64,000 nt of DNA from Carex sylvatica (GCA_964058845.1 CAXKVR010000138.1:124001-188000), one strand, 5' to 3'. Positions 36,421-48,106 are shown, numbered from the stretch's first letter. The notes: generated by a model from the letters alone, not told the origin. Program-made: numbers and translations.

Positions 36421-38170
36421 ATATGAAAATTAAAGAAAATACCTCTCAGTTCGGATCAGCCACCCGCACTCACAGACAGTGCGGACGCACTCAGCACTTA
36501 GCCAAATTTTTAGCATCTCAGCAGTTCACAGAAAAAAGTCCGAGCCTAATGCGTCTGCATTGAGATCTAGTGCGGATCACCCCAGCTGCACTCAGAACTT
36601 GGCCGATTCATGCTCCAGCGCGGGTCATCCATCCGCACCAAAATCCAGTGCGGACGCACTGAGAGTAATACGCAGGATTTTCAGAATGGTAAAAAAGAAA
36701 ACTTCAAGCCAGTGCGGGTCATCCACCCGCACTCACCACCAGTGCGGACGCACTGGACCCGCAGACAGTCAGAATTACACGTTTTCAACACGGTTTTTAA
36801 TTTTAGCGAGCTAGGGACACATTTTGACAGTTAAATTTGGATATATCAATCCACAAAAATAAGACAAAGATAACACCCACTAATCCCACCTTCTAGCCTC
36901 TAAATTGGACATAGCCTTTTGCAATATAAGGGGGGGTTCATTTTTTTATTCAAGGGGACTCTCTTTCTCTCTCTCTAAAGATAGCGATAAACCTGCAGCC
37001 ATTCTAGGAGTTCTGGAAGCTTTTCAAGGAAAGAGAAGAAGGTCCAAGTAAGATTTTGGCAAAATTGAGGTTCTTGATTTAATACTATTTTCTTATTTCA
37101 TTTCTTATTTTTGTCAATCTTTGTAATGGATCTCTCCAAGAGAGAGTAGATCTCTCTCTAGGGGTTTAGGTCAATGCATGAACTTGTTTAATTCTATTTA
37201 TTCGGTTATATTATTTTTATTATGATTGTTTTATTTAATAGTAATTTCTATGAACTATTCTTTATGATTTCATTATACTTGCAATTATAAGTACCATGTT
37301 AGGTTTAATGAATTAAAATAGCTAGAAATCGTGCTATGTCATGTTTTTCCGTTTTAATCTATTAAACTCTAGCATAGGTCGAGTTAAGGAGAGTACTAGT
37401 TTAAATTATAAATGTAAATGATTTATCTTATTAACACTTCGATATTTAAACCGGATCTCCAGAAATTAGGGTTAGGGTTTGGTGAAGTATGTTTTGAAGT
37501 CAAATCATAATTTGGACACCTTAGAACAAATATTGTGAAATACTTTAAATTATGTGTATTAAAAATTCCGATTAGGTAAGTGATAGCCCTAACAATGGCA
37601 GAACATCAATCCGTTCATCCAAAGTATTTGTATCAATATTTGTTTCAAAGGCTAACACAAATCATAAATCAATTTTAAGTTTCTTGGAATATTAATGTTT
37701 GTCTTGAATTATGTGTATTAAATATCCCGCTAGGGTTTGTAAAAATCCTAGAATTTGAGGCAAATTAATCCGTTCACCCAAGATATAACATTAATATTCC
37801 AAGAACGAATGAAGTTAGAAACCTCATTAAAATCAAACATGAATATAAACAAACCGAATAGATTGAATTAACAAGGAATTGTAGACCGAATACCCCCAGA
37901 TCTTCTCAACTTAAAAGCAACCTAAACATTTTTTTTTGTTCATTTATTGTTTACAATTCTTTTTTTACGGGTATTGAACCCAACTTAGAATTATTAAAAC
38001 AAAACCCCCCAATTTTACTTTAATTGCACTTTACTTCTTTTTATTTTTCTGAAATTAATCAATAAAGTTTAAGCCTACCATACTCTCTGTGGTTCGACAC
38101 CCTAAGTACTACTTTGATAGGTTGTGCACTTGCAATCAACCCTTCATTTAGTATCAAGATTTATAAATTT
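36421..38170 (+). mobile_element. Probable LTR of a Tat/Athila-type Ty3/gypsy element
   Basis: The 3' part contains actctctgtggttcgacaccc ... ttgtgcacttgcaatcaaccc, a phrase I know from the ends of Tat/Athila-lineage LTRs. The 5' part (36440-36780) is GC-richer and carries three exact copies of the palindrome-like word AGTGCGGACGCACT. A CT-rich leader-like stretch and tctctctctagg words occur at 36958-37160. A repeated motif (ttgg.a.atta...ttgaattatgtgtattaaa.atcc) occurs near 37550 and 37710. The left boundary and target duplication were not found. No gag-pol is present, so it is probably a solo or truncated LTR. Confidence 0.45.
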
Positions 38171-38590
38171 AAAAGATAAAATACTATAAACCAAGCACAA
38201 TTTTCTATATTAAAAATACTCAACATGTATATAATATTTTGAAGATTGTATGTACTAATGAATCTCAAACAATTCACAAATACACCAAAAAAATATCTAA
38301 AATAATGAATATGGATAGACATACGGCTCATATGCTTCAAAATAATGAATATTTTGAAGATTGTGCAGTTGCAATCAATCTTTTATTTAGTATCAAGGTT
38401 TATAAATTTAAAAGATAAAATAGTATAAACCAAGCACAATTTTCTATATAAAAAATACTCAACATGTATAGAATATTTTGAAGATTATATGTACTAATGA
38501 ATCTCAAATAATTCACAAATACATCAAAAAAATATCTAAAATAATGAATACGGATAGACATACGGTTCATATGCTCCAGCAAATCATATA
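38123..38590 (+). repeat. Tandem duplication, unit 239 bp
   Basis: 38123-38361 is repeated almost base for base from 38362: tgtgca(c/g)ttgcaatcaa, then tttataaatttaaaagataaaata.tataaacc, then gga(t)agacatacgg(c/t)tcatatgct. The unit begins inside the LTR-like end sequence, so the duplication postdates that insertion. About 5% divergence by eye. Confidence 0.85.
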
Positions 38591-39147
38591 AAATTTACTC
38601 ATACATTTTTTTTATTTGCGTTCCTTTTCTTTCATTCATAACACAGATACTCGATAAGTCTATATCAGTCTATTATTAGTTTTCTCAAGATTATATAAAC
38701 AAAAATTAAAATTTAGCGCTTATATCATTGGTGGAAAGACAACGAAGAAGAACTAGGGAATAATAAGTTAATAACGCATCATTATCAGAACTAAATTTTA
38801 AAAACATCGAAATTGAGTGACTAAAAATAATTAAAATTTAGATAACAAAAAATAAAATTTGTATAAAATTTGGAGACTTCTAAAAAAATTTTGCTCATTT
38901 TTTTTTTTTTTCCATCCCTCTGATTCCCTTCCATCTCTTTCTTTCCGCTTTCCTTTCCATACAGAGCATGACTTGATGATGATCCTAGAGCAAGCAAGAA
39001 ACAGATATTATTCACAAATTCTTTACATCCGCAGCTTCTTAGCCACACACCTACTCGCTGTTTCGCCCCCGTCTTTTAAACAGGTGCCGTTACCGTCTTC
39101 TCCTTTTCTTCTCTCTTTCGTCTCTCTCACCTCTCTTTACCTATCGC
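38591..39147. other. Promoter region of the HSP20-like gene
   Basis: AT-rich, then pyrimidine-rich from about 39090, as expected for a leader. No TATA box could be singled out. Confidence 0.45.
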
Positions 39148-39497
39148 ATGGAGGCGGCCACTACTATAGGCTCATCTCGAGCCCGCTTACTTCTTTGCTC
39201 TTCGCACTCATCCAATAAGGTAACCGCCTCAGCTTCCTCAACTAGGGGTTAGTTCTTGGGTTTGGGTTAGTTCTTGGGTTTGGGTTAGGTCGGGATTAGG
39301 TTAAGAGTTAGGGTTAGGGTTAGGGTTTGACCTTAGATCCCTTACCCTGACCTTGATTTCGCTGATCCGGTACCAGATCATTTAATCCCTCCTTCCAATT
39401 CAAAGCTCTGACCGTACAATACAATCAATCCGATGAAGATTTGTTGTTTCAGATAGAGAGGTTCGAAATCCGATGCGCGTGTTGTTCACACCAATAG
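39148..39497 (+). promoter_or_regulatory. Spliced 5' leader with a 38-codon upstream ORF
   Basis: An ATG at 39148 opens a frame running to a good GT donor (AATAAG|GTAACC, exon end 39219). A T-rich acceptor TTGTTGTTTCAG ends at 39452. If spliced, the frame continues 15 more codons to TAG at 39495-39497, about 100 bp before the main ATG at 39600. A conserved upstream ORF would repress translation of the downstream protein. Conservation was not testable here. Confidence 0.5.
39243..39327 (+). repeat. Telomere-like TTAGGG/GGGTTTGGGTTAG repeats in the leader intron
   Basis: Two copies of gggtttgggttagttctt are followed by three perfect ttaggg units (39308-39325) inside the 5'UTR intron. Interstitial telo-box sequences of this type are common near transcription starts of plant housekeeping genes. 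The array is too short to be a former chromosome end. Confidence 0.75.
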
Positions 39498-39599
39498 AGG
39501 AAGAGGAGTGGGTGATTCGGAGAAGGAGAAACAACGGAGAAGGAGACGGCAACTGCAGCGGGAGAAGAAGAAGAAGAGATCTCCAATTCCACCGTGGCC

Positions 39600-41153
39600 A
39601 TGGGAGAACCTCTGCTAACTGCCTTGTCCATTGAGAACCACCACCATCAGATGCAAATACACCACCACCACCCCTCCACTCTCCTCACCATGGACTCCAC
39701 TGGGCCTCACCTATCTGGTCGACTTGACTGTGCTCGCAGCCTCTTGATCCAGTCCGAGCCCTCCATGCCTAGCCCCGTGGACATAAACCAGCCGGTTTAT
39801 GTTGAGCGCTCCCCACCGCCTCCTCCTGCCACCAATCCATGGCCTGCTGACACATGTGACATGCTGGATGTGGGTCTCGGCTCGGTTACTCAGATCTTCG
39901 AACCAAAAGCCACCGCAAGCAACAACAGCAACAATAGCAACAACTCCGCTTCCCGCAAGTGCGCCAAGAGAGGGGACAGCATATGGGGCGCATGGTTCTT
40001 TTTCAACTACTACTTCAAACCTGTGCTGTCTGAGAAATCCAAGGGTAAAAGCATCACCCGGGATGCTAATGGGTTTGCGGGTTTCAGTAAATCAGACCTG
40101 AACCTGGATGTGTTCTTGGTGCAGCACGACATGGAAAACATGTACATGTGGGTTTTCAAAGAACGGCCTGAAAATGCCCTTGGCAAGATGCAATTGAGGA
40201 GTTTTATGAATGGACATTCTCGCCTTGGTGAGCCCCAATTCCCATTTAGTGCTGAGAAAGGGTTTGTGAGGTCCCACCGTATGCAGCGTAAGCACTACAG
40301 AGGCCTGTCTAACCCGCAGTGCTTGCATGGAATTGAGGTTGTCAGGGCACCAAATCTGACCTCATTGAGTGAATCAGATCGGAAAAAGTGGGTTGAGCTT
40401 ACTGGCCGTGAGGTTAATTTTCTAATACCTTTAGAGTCAAGTGATTTTGAGTCATGGAGAAATTTACCTAGCACTGATTTTGAACTGGAGAGGCCACAGC
40501 CTCCTCCGAAAAACACCTCACTTTCAAATAACAAGAAGCTTCTGAATGGATCTGGGCTTAATTTGTCGACCCATGGACCAACAAACCATAACACTGCAGA
40601 TGGGGTGGACATTTCACCCATATGTAGTGGCAGCAAGCGGAGGAAAGATTGCTCCCCACATGCCATGGAGGAAGACTTGAACCAAGAAATTGAGATAAGT
40701 CCTTTTGAGCCCCCATGGTTACATGATTTCTCGGGTGTGATGCGTCATGCTTGTGGGCCAGTTACTGCTTCAAAAACCGTATATGAAGATGATGAAGGCT
40801 ATCTCATAATGGTTAGTTTACCCTTCACAGATTTACAAAGGGTTAAGGTTTCTTGGAGAAATACACTTACTTATGGTATAGTCAAGATATCTTGCATGAG
40901 TGTTGGTCGAATGCCTTACGTGAAGAGACATGATAGAACATTTAAGCTAACTGACCCTTCACCAGAGCACTGTGCACCAGGAGAATTTGTTAGAGAGATC
41001 CCGTTAGCTACACGAATTCCTGAGGATGCAAAACTTGAGGCGTACTATGATGAAACAGGTACGGGTCTTGAGATAATGGTGCCAAAGCATCGTGTGGGGC
41101 CGGAAGAGCATGAGGTTCATGTCTCCATGCGTCCTCCGCAGTCGTGGGCTTAA
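39600..41153 (+). CDS. HSP20-like chaperone superfamily protein (alpha-crystallin-type domain)
   Basis: Single coding exon, 517 residues, much longer than a classical small heat-shock protein (about 150-200). Residues 1-130 are low-complexity with His runs (HHHQMQIHHHH) and an Asn/Ser stretch. A conserved central block of unknown function begins SIWGAWFFFNYYFKPVL and includes KMQLRSFMNGHSRLGEPQFP. A Ser/Pro-rich linker with a basic patch (SKRRKD) follows. The last ~115 residues form a beta-sandwich of the p23/HSP20 type (VYEDDEGYLIMVSLPFTDLQ ... EFVREIPLATRIPEDAKLEA ... LEIMVPKH). I recall plant proteins with this plan (Arabidopsis At1g20870 type) annotated as HSP20-like; their function is not established. 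The ATG at 39600 is in good context (GCCATGG). A 6-base upstream extension would start at GTG and is not used. No heat-shock element was seen. Confidence 0.85.
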   Translation: MGEPLLTALSIENHHHQMQIHHHHPSTLLTMDSTGPHLSGRLDCARSLLIQSEPSMPSPVDINQPVYVERSPPPPPATNPWPADTCDMLDVGLGSVTQIFEPKATASNNSNNSNNSASRKCAKRGDSIWGAWFFFNYYFKPVLSEKSKGKSITRDANGFAGFSKSDLNLDVFLVQHDMENMYMWVFKERPENALGKMQLRSFMNGHSRLGEPQFPFSAEKGFVRSHRMQRKHYRGLSNPQCLHGIEVVRAPNLTSLSESDRKKWVELTGREVNFLIPLESSDFESWRNLPSTDFELERPQPPPKNTSLSNNKKLLNGSGLNLSTHGPTNHNTADGVDISPICSGSKRRKDCSPHAMEEDLNQEIEISPFEPPWLHDFSGVMRHACGPVTASKTVYEDDEGYLIMVSLPFTDLQRVKVSWRNTLTYGIVKISCMSVGRMPYVKRHDRTFKLTDPSPEHCAPGEFVREIPLATRIPEDAKLEAYYDETGTGLEIMVPKHRVGPEEHEVHVSMRPPQSWA

Positions 41154-43810
41154 TAAGAAAGTTTACCTTTTTCTTTGTTCAACAATTGAATTGTTTGATG
41201 AGGCTCTATATTGTTGTTTATGTCAGGGATAGAAAATATTTCTTCTAATGTTCTTTGTGGCTAGCTGGGTATACTAACCACCGTTTGATCTTTGTGCGGT
41301 GATTGGTTTCATCTTAAATTTAAGGAAAATGCTTTATATTTTACAGAGCATTTTGAGTTACTTTGTTCCTTGGGTATTTTAATTAATGTACAATTTAGAT
41401 GGGCCTCCCCTGAATACATGTTTATTCGTACAATGTACTTTTTGTAAGAATGGCTTAAATTTTTAAATTTAAATGCTCATTGGACATGTACTCTGATTTT
41501 TTAATAGGAATGGCTAGTTCCAGTTTAATATAATTTTAATAATAGGGATTCTGCAGCACTCTTCTTGATGCTTTGTGTCTTCCTTTGATTCTCACAGTTT
41601 TTTTTTTTTTTTTTTCTCTTTTCCATATTGAATTTCTCATATTTTTTCTCTCTTTTTCAGTTGAATTTCTCTGTACGCTGCAATTGTAAAATTCGAAATT
41701 GAAATTTTACTTTAATGTGAATGTTGTAATGGTCTATTTTGATGATGTATATTAAATTTATTACATACCTTGCTGTTTTATGTTGTTCTTGTGAGTTGGA
41801 AGACAACATATTGCAGCGGGAATAATAAAAACTCTTTATCTGCGTCTGCTACTGCAAATTAAGACATGGCATTTTAGAAGTTGGGATTAAGACATGGCAT
41901 TTTTTTTTTGGATGAAAATGTAAGGTGAAAGTTGAAGCCGGTGTATAATGTGCATTTGATAAAAGGCAGCTTTTTTCTATACTTTGCTATCATCTTTTGA
42001 TAAGATAAAAGTACGATATATATATATATATATATTTAAGAGGGAAAAATAATGCCAGTACAATCAATGTGCATGCTCTGTATCATGGAAATTGCTTCAT
42101 TTGGGTAGACAGTAGTCTGCTGGTTGTAAAAGCTTGTATTGAATCTGACTCATTATGTACTTGGATCTGTCAAATACTCAAATTCCTCTGCAAGGTAGCT
42201 GGAATAAGAAAAGTCTTAATTTATTTGACAGATGCTGATTATTGAATTGAACAAAAGCCGCATACAAAGAGAGAACATATGTTCCAATATGAAAGGGAAA
42301 ATAAATCACTTGAGTGGTTGGTCAAGCAACAATCACTATGGAATCTGACCAACGGCGGGTACGAACTACGAAGTCAAATGTCCAGCTCAATTTGATTGGT
42401 TCCCTACATTTACAGATAAGGTATACTGCCATACGCCTATTCGAAGGTTAAGACGTGTCAGTTCTTCACTATTGTCTTCTTGTGAGAGTCTGTACCTGAT
42501 TTGTTTATTTGTTATAATGTGGTTTAAGCATCTTTTAGAGACGGTGGCTTTGCACATAGAATTATGCTCTTTTGACCTAATTTAAACGGACGGAAGTTAT
42601 TTTATTTTGTTTTTGTTGCGTTAGCATAGATCTGGAGGGACCAATGACCATTGAATTATCACGTCAGAAACACGTTTGCTTGAATGTTCAAGACCACATT
42701 AGTCTGCTCTTTTGTCATATTGCCCTTTCGCTTCTTTCTTTTTACTTGTTTGTTTTTTTTGTTTTTTTATTTTTCTTACCCCACTCTGAAACCGGTGAAA
42801 AAAAAAATAGAAAATATATGCTTTACGACCCTACAAAAACACAAAATATATTATCTATTTTGTTCTTTCAAAACAAAGGGCATCATGGCACCTTACAGAG
42901 TTGATGATTTTCATTTTGCTAGGCATGCTTAACATTTTAGGTTTTGACGTTTTGTGGGATAGACTAGTTCGTTATCAACTTCTTAGAAACTGGTATATGT
43001 GAATGCAACATATAGAAGGTCAAAAGTTTGAAAATTGCTCACATCTGCCCGTACTTTTCGCGAATCATTTTGAGAATCTCAATTTTTACTGCGTTAATTC
43101 TATCTCATATAGTATGAAAAGCGTAAAATTGTGACAACGTGGATGTTTCTTACTGTCATGGAAGTATAAAAGCTGGAAAATTTAAAGAAAACACAAAGAA
43201 TGTCCTTTTGCCAGTAGCAAAAACTATCATTTCCTTTCAATTGTGTTTCCAATTATTTTGAATTTGTACTCAAATCATGAGTCTACAATAAAACCATGTT
43301 TAGCATCTTCTCAGGGCTTCTCATCAACTGTAATGTAGCATCAATTTCAACTTTTTTTTTTCTTTAAAACCTTCTTATATTATTATCATAATATTTATCT
43401 AACACCTATAAGAGTACACTTTGCCATTCCAAGAAAATTAACTGTACAGACAAAACCTTATAAATTAGGAGGATGCTTGCAAATATCTCTATAATATCGA
43501 CAATAGTAATTGACACATAAATACTTAGAAAACATCAGCAATACAAATTCAAAAATTAGAAGCCAGAGGTATAAGATATCTTGATTTCCATTTGAATTTC
43601 AGATAAGCCACAACTGTCATGACGCGTCTTAGCAGCAACCTGGGTGTCTATATTTGATATCTCTGCCTTTCTAGCCTGACTTGTGTTTCTAAAAATCTGG
43701 AGTATTCCTTTCTATCTCCTTCATTCTCAGCTGCCCTATTGGTTATCATACGATTATTGCTGATTTATAATTTAAGTTATAAACATAAAGAGTTTAATAA
43801 ATAACAGAAA
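41154..43810. other. Intergenic between convergent genes
   Basis: 3' flank of the HSP20-like gene, then AT-rich spacer with a (TA)n tract at 42015-42033 and a T run at 41600-41622. Two overlapping frames at 42644-42932 are T-rich and hydrophobic without a recognised domain. 43560-43800 is the 3' flank of the minus-strand HSP70-like gene. Confidence 0.5.
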
Positions 43811-45782
43811 TTAACCATACCATTGTTTCGGCCTGTCCTGCTTTTGTAAAAGATGGCATGCCCTGGGTGCAAAGAGGAAAGAAACTGTTGCAATAGCTGC
43901 CAAAGAGCACATCCAAATCCAATTTGAACATTTGTATCTACCAGTATTCTTTTTTAAACTCGAGCCCTCATACTCATTCTTATTCGCATGCTCTTCCAAC
44001 TCCATTTCTTTTCCCTTCTTCTCAAAATATTCTCCACTCAGCATAGCCGCTTTTATTGCAGCACCACGTACTATTGCCTCATTCAGCTTGACACTCTTGT
44101 GCAGCTGCTTCCCTTCAAAATAATTTCGTAATAGCTCCTGAACTCTGGTTATGTTGCTCAATCCACCAACTATTATCACATCCTCTATTTTCTCCCTTTC
44201 CACACCGGCATCCGTCAAACACTCTGCAACCAACTCGATGCATGGCTCGAACTGGTACCGGTTCATCCTTTCAACCATAACCAATGTAAAGGAATTCTCC
44301 CAGCCAACCTCGTCATGCAGAGAGCTTTTCTGATCAGCTGAAGATAGAATTAGTTTTGCCCTCTCTGCAACTGCTCGAAGCCTCCTTAAAGCCTCAGGAT
44401 TCTCATAAGCATCTAATATGAGCTCCTGCTGGCAGTACTTTGCTAATCTATCATCAAAGTACTCTCCTCCAAGATCGGTATCTCCTAATGTCGCCTTGAC
44501 CTTCAGCTCCTTTTCTTGAATGGTAACAACCGACACATCCAGAGAGCCTCCACCAAAGTCAAATACAACCATGTTCCTTTCCCCTGAGCTGCCCTCCTTT
44601 ATTTCTAACCGGTAGGCAAGGAGGGCTGCAATCGGTTCTTCTAGCAATACAACACTGAGCTCGGCCATGTTGGCTGCCTCCTTAATAGCTTCGCACTGAG
44701 AAGCATTGAAGCTGGCAGGTACCGTGACGACAGCATTCTTTACTTTGGATCCGAGATGATTCTCAGCAATCTCCTTCAATTGCCCAAACAGCAGTGATGC
44801 GACCTCTTCTGGTTCTAACTTTTCTTCTTTGCCATTGCCGTTGACTACTATTTTTGGTCTGTCCTTCAGATCACCAAAGCTTCTTTTGATTAGTTGCTTG
44901 ATATCTGTGTCAGAATTAGCCCTAAATGATAATCCGTTTGATATAGCTAGGTTATGTTTGACATTGCATAATTGAACTAAATTAAATTATATTGGGAATG
45001 AAGGAGACATGAATGATCTTAGACTTTTAAATAGGTGCTTCAAGTATAATATAACAATGCAGGAGTCACCAAGTAGGTTGTTTGTGTACTGTGCAGATTT
45101 GTAGGTTCCTTATTTTTGAAAAATTACTCTGTAATTTAGATTTCAGAAAAAAAATGAATTTTGGTTTGATATATATACTGGTAGGTTAGTACATAGGCAA
45201 AAGGGAATTTAGTTTGGATATGAGTTACAATTCCAGGTTCACACCCTGCATAATTTCATTAAAAAATGTGAAAGAACAGGTTTGATTCAAGCATTGTTAG
45301 GGACACAATGAAGTAGCAATGCAGGTTATATTTATTTGGCTTGACTATGATGGTTAGGTTAGACCAATATGGATTATCCTAATTCTCTTCTGTTTATGTA
45401 TAATATGTAAATCTATATAATGAACCGATAATTTTAACAAAGGTAAGCATATATGCATTGAAATTGAGCACCACATAAACAAGCTTATGAATTCTGAATC
45501 AGGAGTTTCTGATTAGTTTCCTATTTCCTCCCTGTAGCAATGTTGAAATTATAAAGGGCATTCGAAATTACTTGAAATCGTGTTGGTGGGGTTTGCACTA
45601 GCATGATCCTTGGCAGCATCACCTATCAGAATGCCGGTGTCAGTAAAAGCAACGCACGATGGTGTGTGGAGGTTGCCATTTTCGTTTGGTATGACGGTTA
45701 CACAGTTATTCTGCCACACTGCCACACGTGAATACATTGTTCCCAGGTCTATCCCGACCATTTTGCTCTCATTGTCTCCCAT
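43811..45782 (-). CDS. Truncated HSP70-like protein: ATPase domain plus C-terminal membrane segment
   Basis: Two exons on the minus strand (45572-45782, 43811-44904) joined by a GT-AG phase-1 intron at the same codon as in the two intact HSP70 genes here; 434 residues. The ATPase domain is complete in outline: [42 protein letters not shown], and a GG loop. Lys73 and the Asp residues equivalent to HSC70 Lys71, Asp10, Asp199 and Asp206 are kept. Contacts that differ are TTY to TMY, GGGT to GGGS, GGSTRIP to GGLSNIT and NPDEA to KLNEA. The protein ends just after the ATPase domain (AAMLSGE): no DVTPLSL linker, no substrate-binding domain, no EEVD. Instead a charged spacer leads to a hydrophobic segment (residues ~398-417, [19 protein letters not shown]) and a short basic tail, suggesting tail anchoring. 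It cannot be an ordinary foldase. Whether it hydrolyses ATP, or is a decaying copy with an intact frame, is open. Confidence 0.8.
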
Positions 45783-46048
45783 TGCAAGAGTTTAAGTGGT
45801 TGAAATGCAATTAGGCAGAGAAAATTGTATTCATATAGAGAAGACTAAAGAAGAATTGCTGGTACAGAGTATACATCTGCCATGGCACGCTTTATGTGGT
45901 GATCACCTGCACATAGGAACCATGCAAATTTTTTTTTATTTAAGGAGTCTGATAGTTTTTTCCCCTAGTTTTATCTTTATTTTATTTTATTTTCTTTGGG
46001 GTCCTACGTTCCCTATAAAATATCTTATTTTTGATTTCCTACGTCCTC
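45783..46048. other. Upstream region of the HSP70-like gene
   Basis: No heat-shock element and no convincing TATA box found on the minus strand, unlike the two intact HSP70 genes. Confidence 0.4.
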
Positions 46049-46053
46049 CAGTG

Positions 46054-48101
46054 TGATAGTTTTAGATATATATATTTCGGTAGAGGGAAAAGAAAACAAG
46101 AACACAATTATCTTTCTATTAACTCTTAAACAAATGTTTTTCTCTTACATTTTCTTACAATAGAATACAACTCTATTTATACTCTATTTATACTCCTAAG
46201 ACTCTATTTATACTCCTAAGCAGCAGTTAATTCTGACACTTAGTTACTAAAACTGTCATAACTTATTGTAGGGAACTCCAAACGACTTAAAACTAGACTT
46301 CAAGAAACATCAAATAGACTCTTCATTTGTCCAGAATGATCTAGAATTTTCCTTTCAAATTCGCTCATTAATCAGTCTCAAAATCTGTCCACTGTAGAAT
46401 TCAACGGGATCCAAACTTTAATAACATAATTAAGTTTATATTTTCAACATTCTCCCTTAAACTTAATTTCCTTCTATTCTTCATTTTTTATTTGTCATCC
46501 GCAGTTGCCTCCTTGTGCTTCGTCTCAGTCTTCTTCGCCTTGGCTCTTCTTCCATCGACTTATTTTCTTTTGAAGAACTTTGTATTTCACTTCCTCGGTT
46601 TTTCTTTCAACTTCCACGATGCTCGTCGTCCCACTCGACGATACTTGTGGTATCTTCTCTCGATCTCGGCTATTCCTTGATACTTATCACTTATCATTCT
46701 TGTTGTCTTGTCTTCATATCATCATCAAAATTTCTTAATTGTTCACAGCGAATCACAGTGCCATCCTCTGACAGCTTGTTCTCAATTCATTGAGCTAGCA
46801 TGCGTTTTCGCTCCTTGCTTGCTCGCAAAATCAGTTGTGGTTTCATCTCCTCTGCCATCCAATTGCCTGACTCTTCAGGTCATGTATATGTGAGTTTCAC
46901 ACCCACACCACAGCTCTTGTGGTTTTACACCACATCTTCTCATGCTTTTCGAACACTTTCAGCAATCACCTCATCATGTCGCTGGTTCTCTTATCCTGGC
47001 ATTCATTGCGCAAGCTCTCTCGTGAGTCATTGCTCACGTCGACTTCACTCACCGATTCTTCAAACAAAAACCATTGGCAGAAACTTCACCACACTTTAAT
47101 CACATTCGCCGCTTGATATATATCACCAACCATTGACAAGTCTTTTTTTTTTCTCCTTCTCGCTTTTTTATTATCAGCACTCTCTAAATAATCTTTTTTC
47201 TTATCTTCCTTTTTTTTTAAAAATGCTATATTTTTCTCCTCAATTTTTTTACTAAACCAACATTTTTTCAATAGCCATATTTTATTCTCTTTCTTTTTTT
47301 CATTGAACCGACACTTTTTTTTAATAAAACCAACACACTATTTTTTCTCTCATTCTTTTTTCATAACTACATTTTTTTTTCTCTTCCTCCACTCATATTT
47401 TTTTTAAACCACATACTAAAACAAACTCGTTAAAAAAATGACACTCAACTTTTTTTTTCTTGAACAAATAACAACTCACCATATTTTTATTTTCTTCTTC
47501 TCGGTCATCTCTTTTCTTAATGATTACCAATTGATAGTCACAATTCATATATAATTTTCTTCTTTTTCTTTTCCTCCTCTTTCTTCTTCTTCTTCTTCTT
47601 CTTCTTCTTCTTCTTCTTTTTAATCATAGTTGAACCCTCTTTTATCTCACCAAGCTCTGATACCAATTTGATAGTTTTAGATATATATATTTCAGTGGAG
47701 AGAAGAGAAAACAAAAACACAATTATCTTTCTATTAACTCTTAAACAAATACTCTTCTCTTACATTTTCTTACAACAAAATACAACTCTATTTATAGACT
47801 CCTAAGACTCTTGAAATTCATATACAACATAAATGTAAAAACAGAATTCTAAACAACAGCAGTTAATTCTGACCCTTAGTTACTAAAATTGTCATAACTT
47901 ATTGTAGGGAACTCCAAACGACTTGAAACTTGAACTATCAGAAACTAGACTTCAAGACACGTCAAATAGACTTCTCATTTGTCCAGAATGATCTAGAATT
48001 TTTCTTTCAAATTCGTTCATTAATCAGTCTCAAAATCTGTCCACTGCAGAATTCAACGGGATCCAAAATTTAATAAGATAAGTAATTTTATATTTTCAAC
48101 A
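46054..48101 (-). mobile_element. Non-autonomous Copia-like LTR retrotransposon with 5-bp target duplication
   Basis: Two direct LTRs, 46054-46449 and 47669-48101, both TG...CA when read on the minus strand (TGTTGAAAATATAAA ... AAAACTATCA). Flanks are CAGTG on both sides (46049-46053 and 48102-48106). Orientation is minus: next to the right-hand LTR lies TGGTATCAGAGC (plus-strand complement 47654-47665), a primer-binding site for initiator Met tRNA, and next to the left-hand LTR lies a purine tract (TTTAAGGGAGAA on the minus strand). The internal region is only about 1.2 kb and has no gag-pol. It is heavily polypurine on the minus strand, including a (GAA)13 tract (47581-47619). The left LTR lacks about 40 bp present in the right one. 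LTR similarity looks about 90%. Confidence 0.88.
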
Positions 48102-48106
48102 CAGTG

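Noticed and set aside
39308..39327. Interstitial telomere or chromosome-fusion site
   Set aside because: Only three perfect ttaggg units within a 5'UTR intron; a telo-box type promoter motif is the simpler reading.
42644..42932. Two overlapping hydrophobic frames in the HSP20/HSP70-like spacer
   Set aside because: T-rich low-complexity sequence; no start context or domain.
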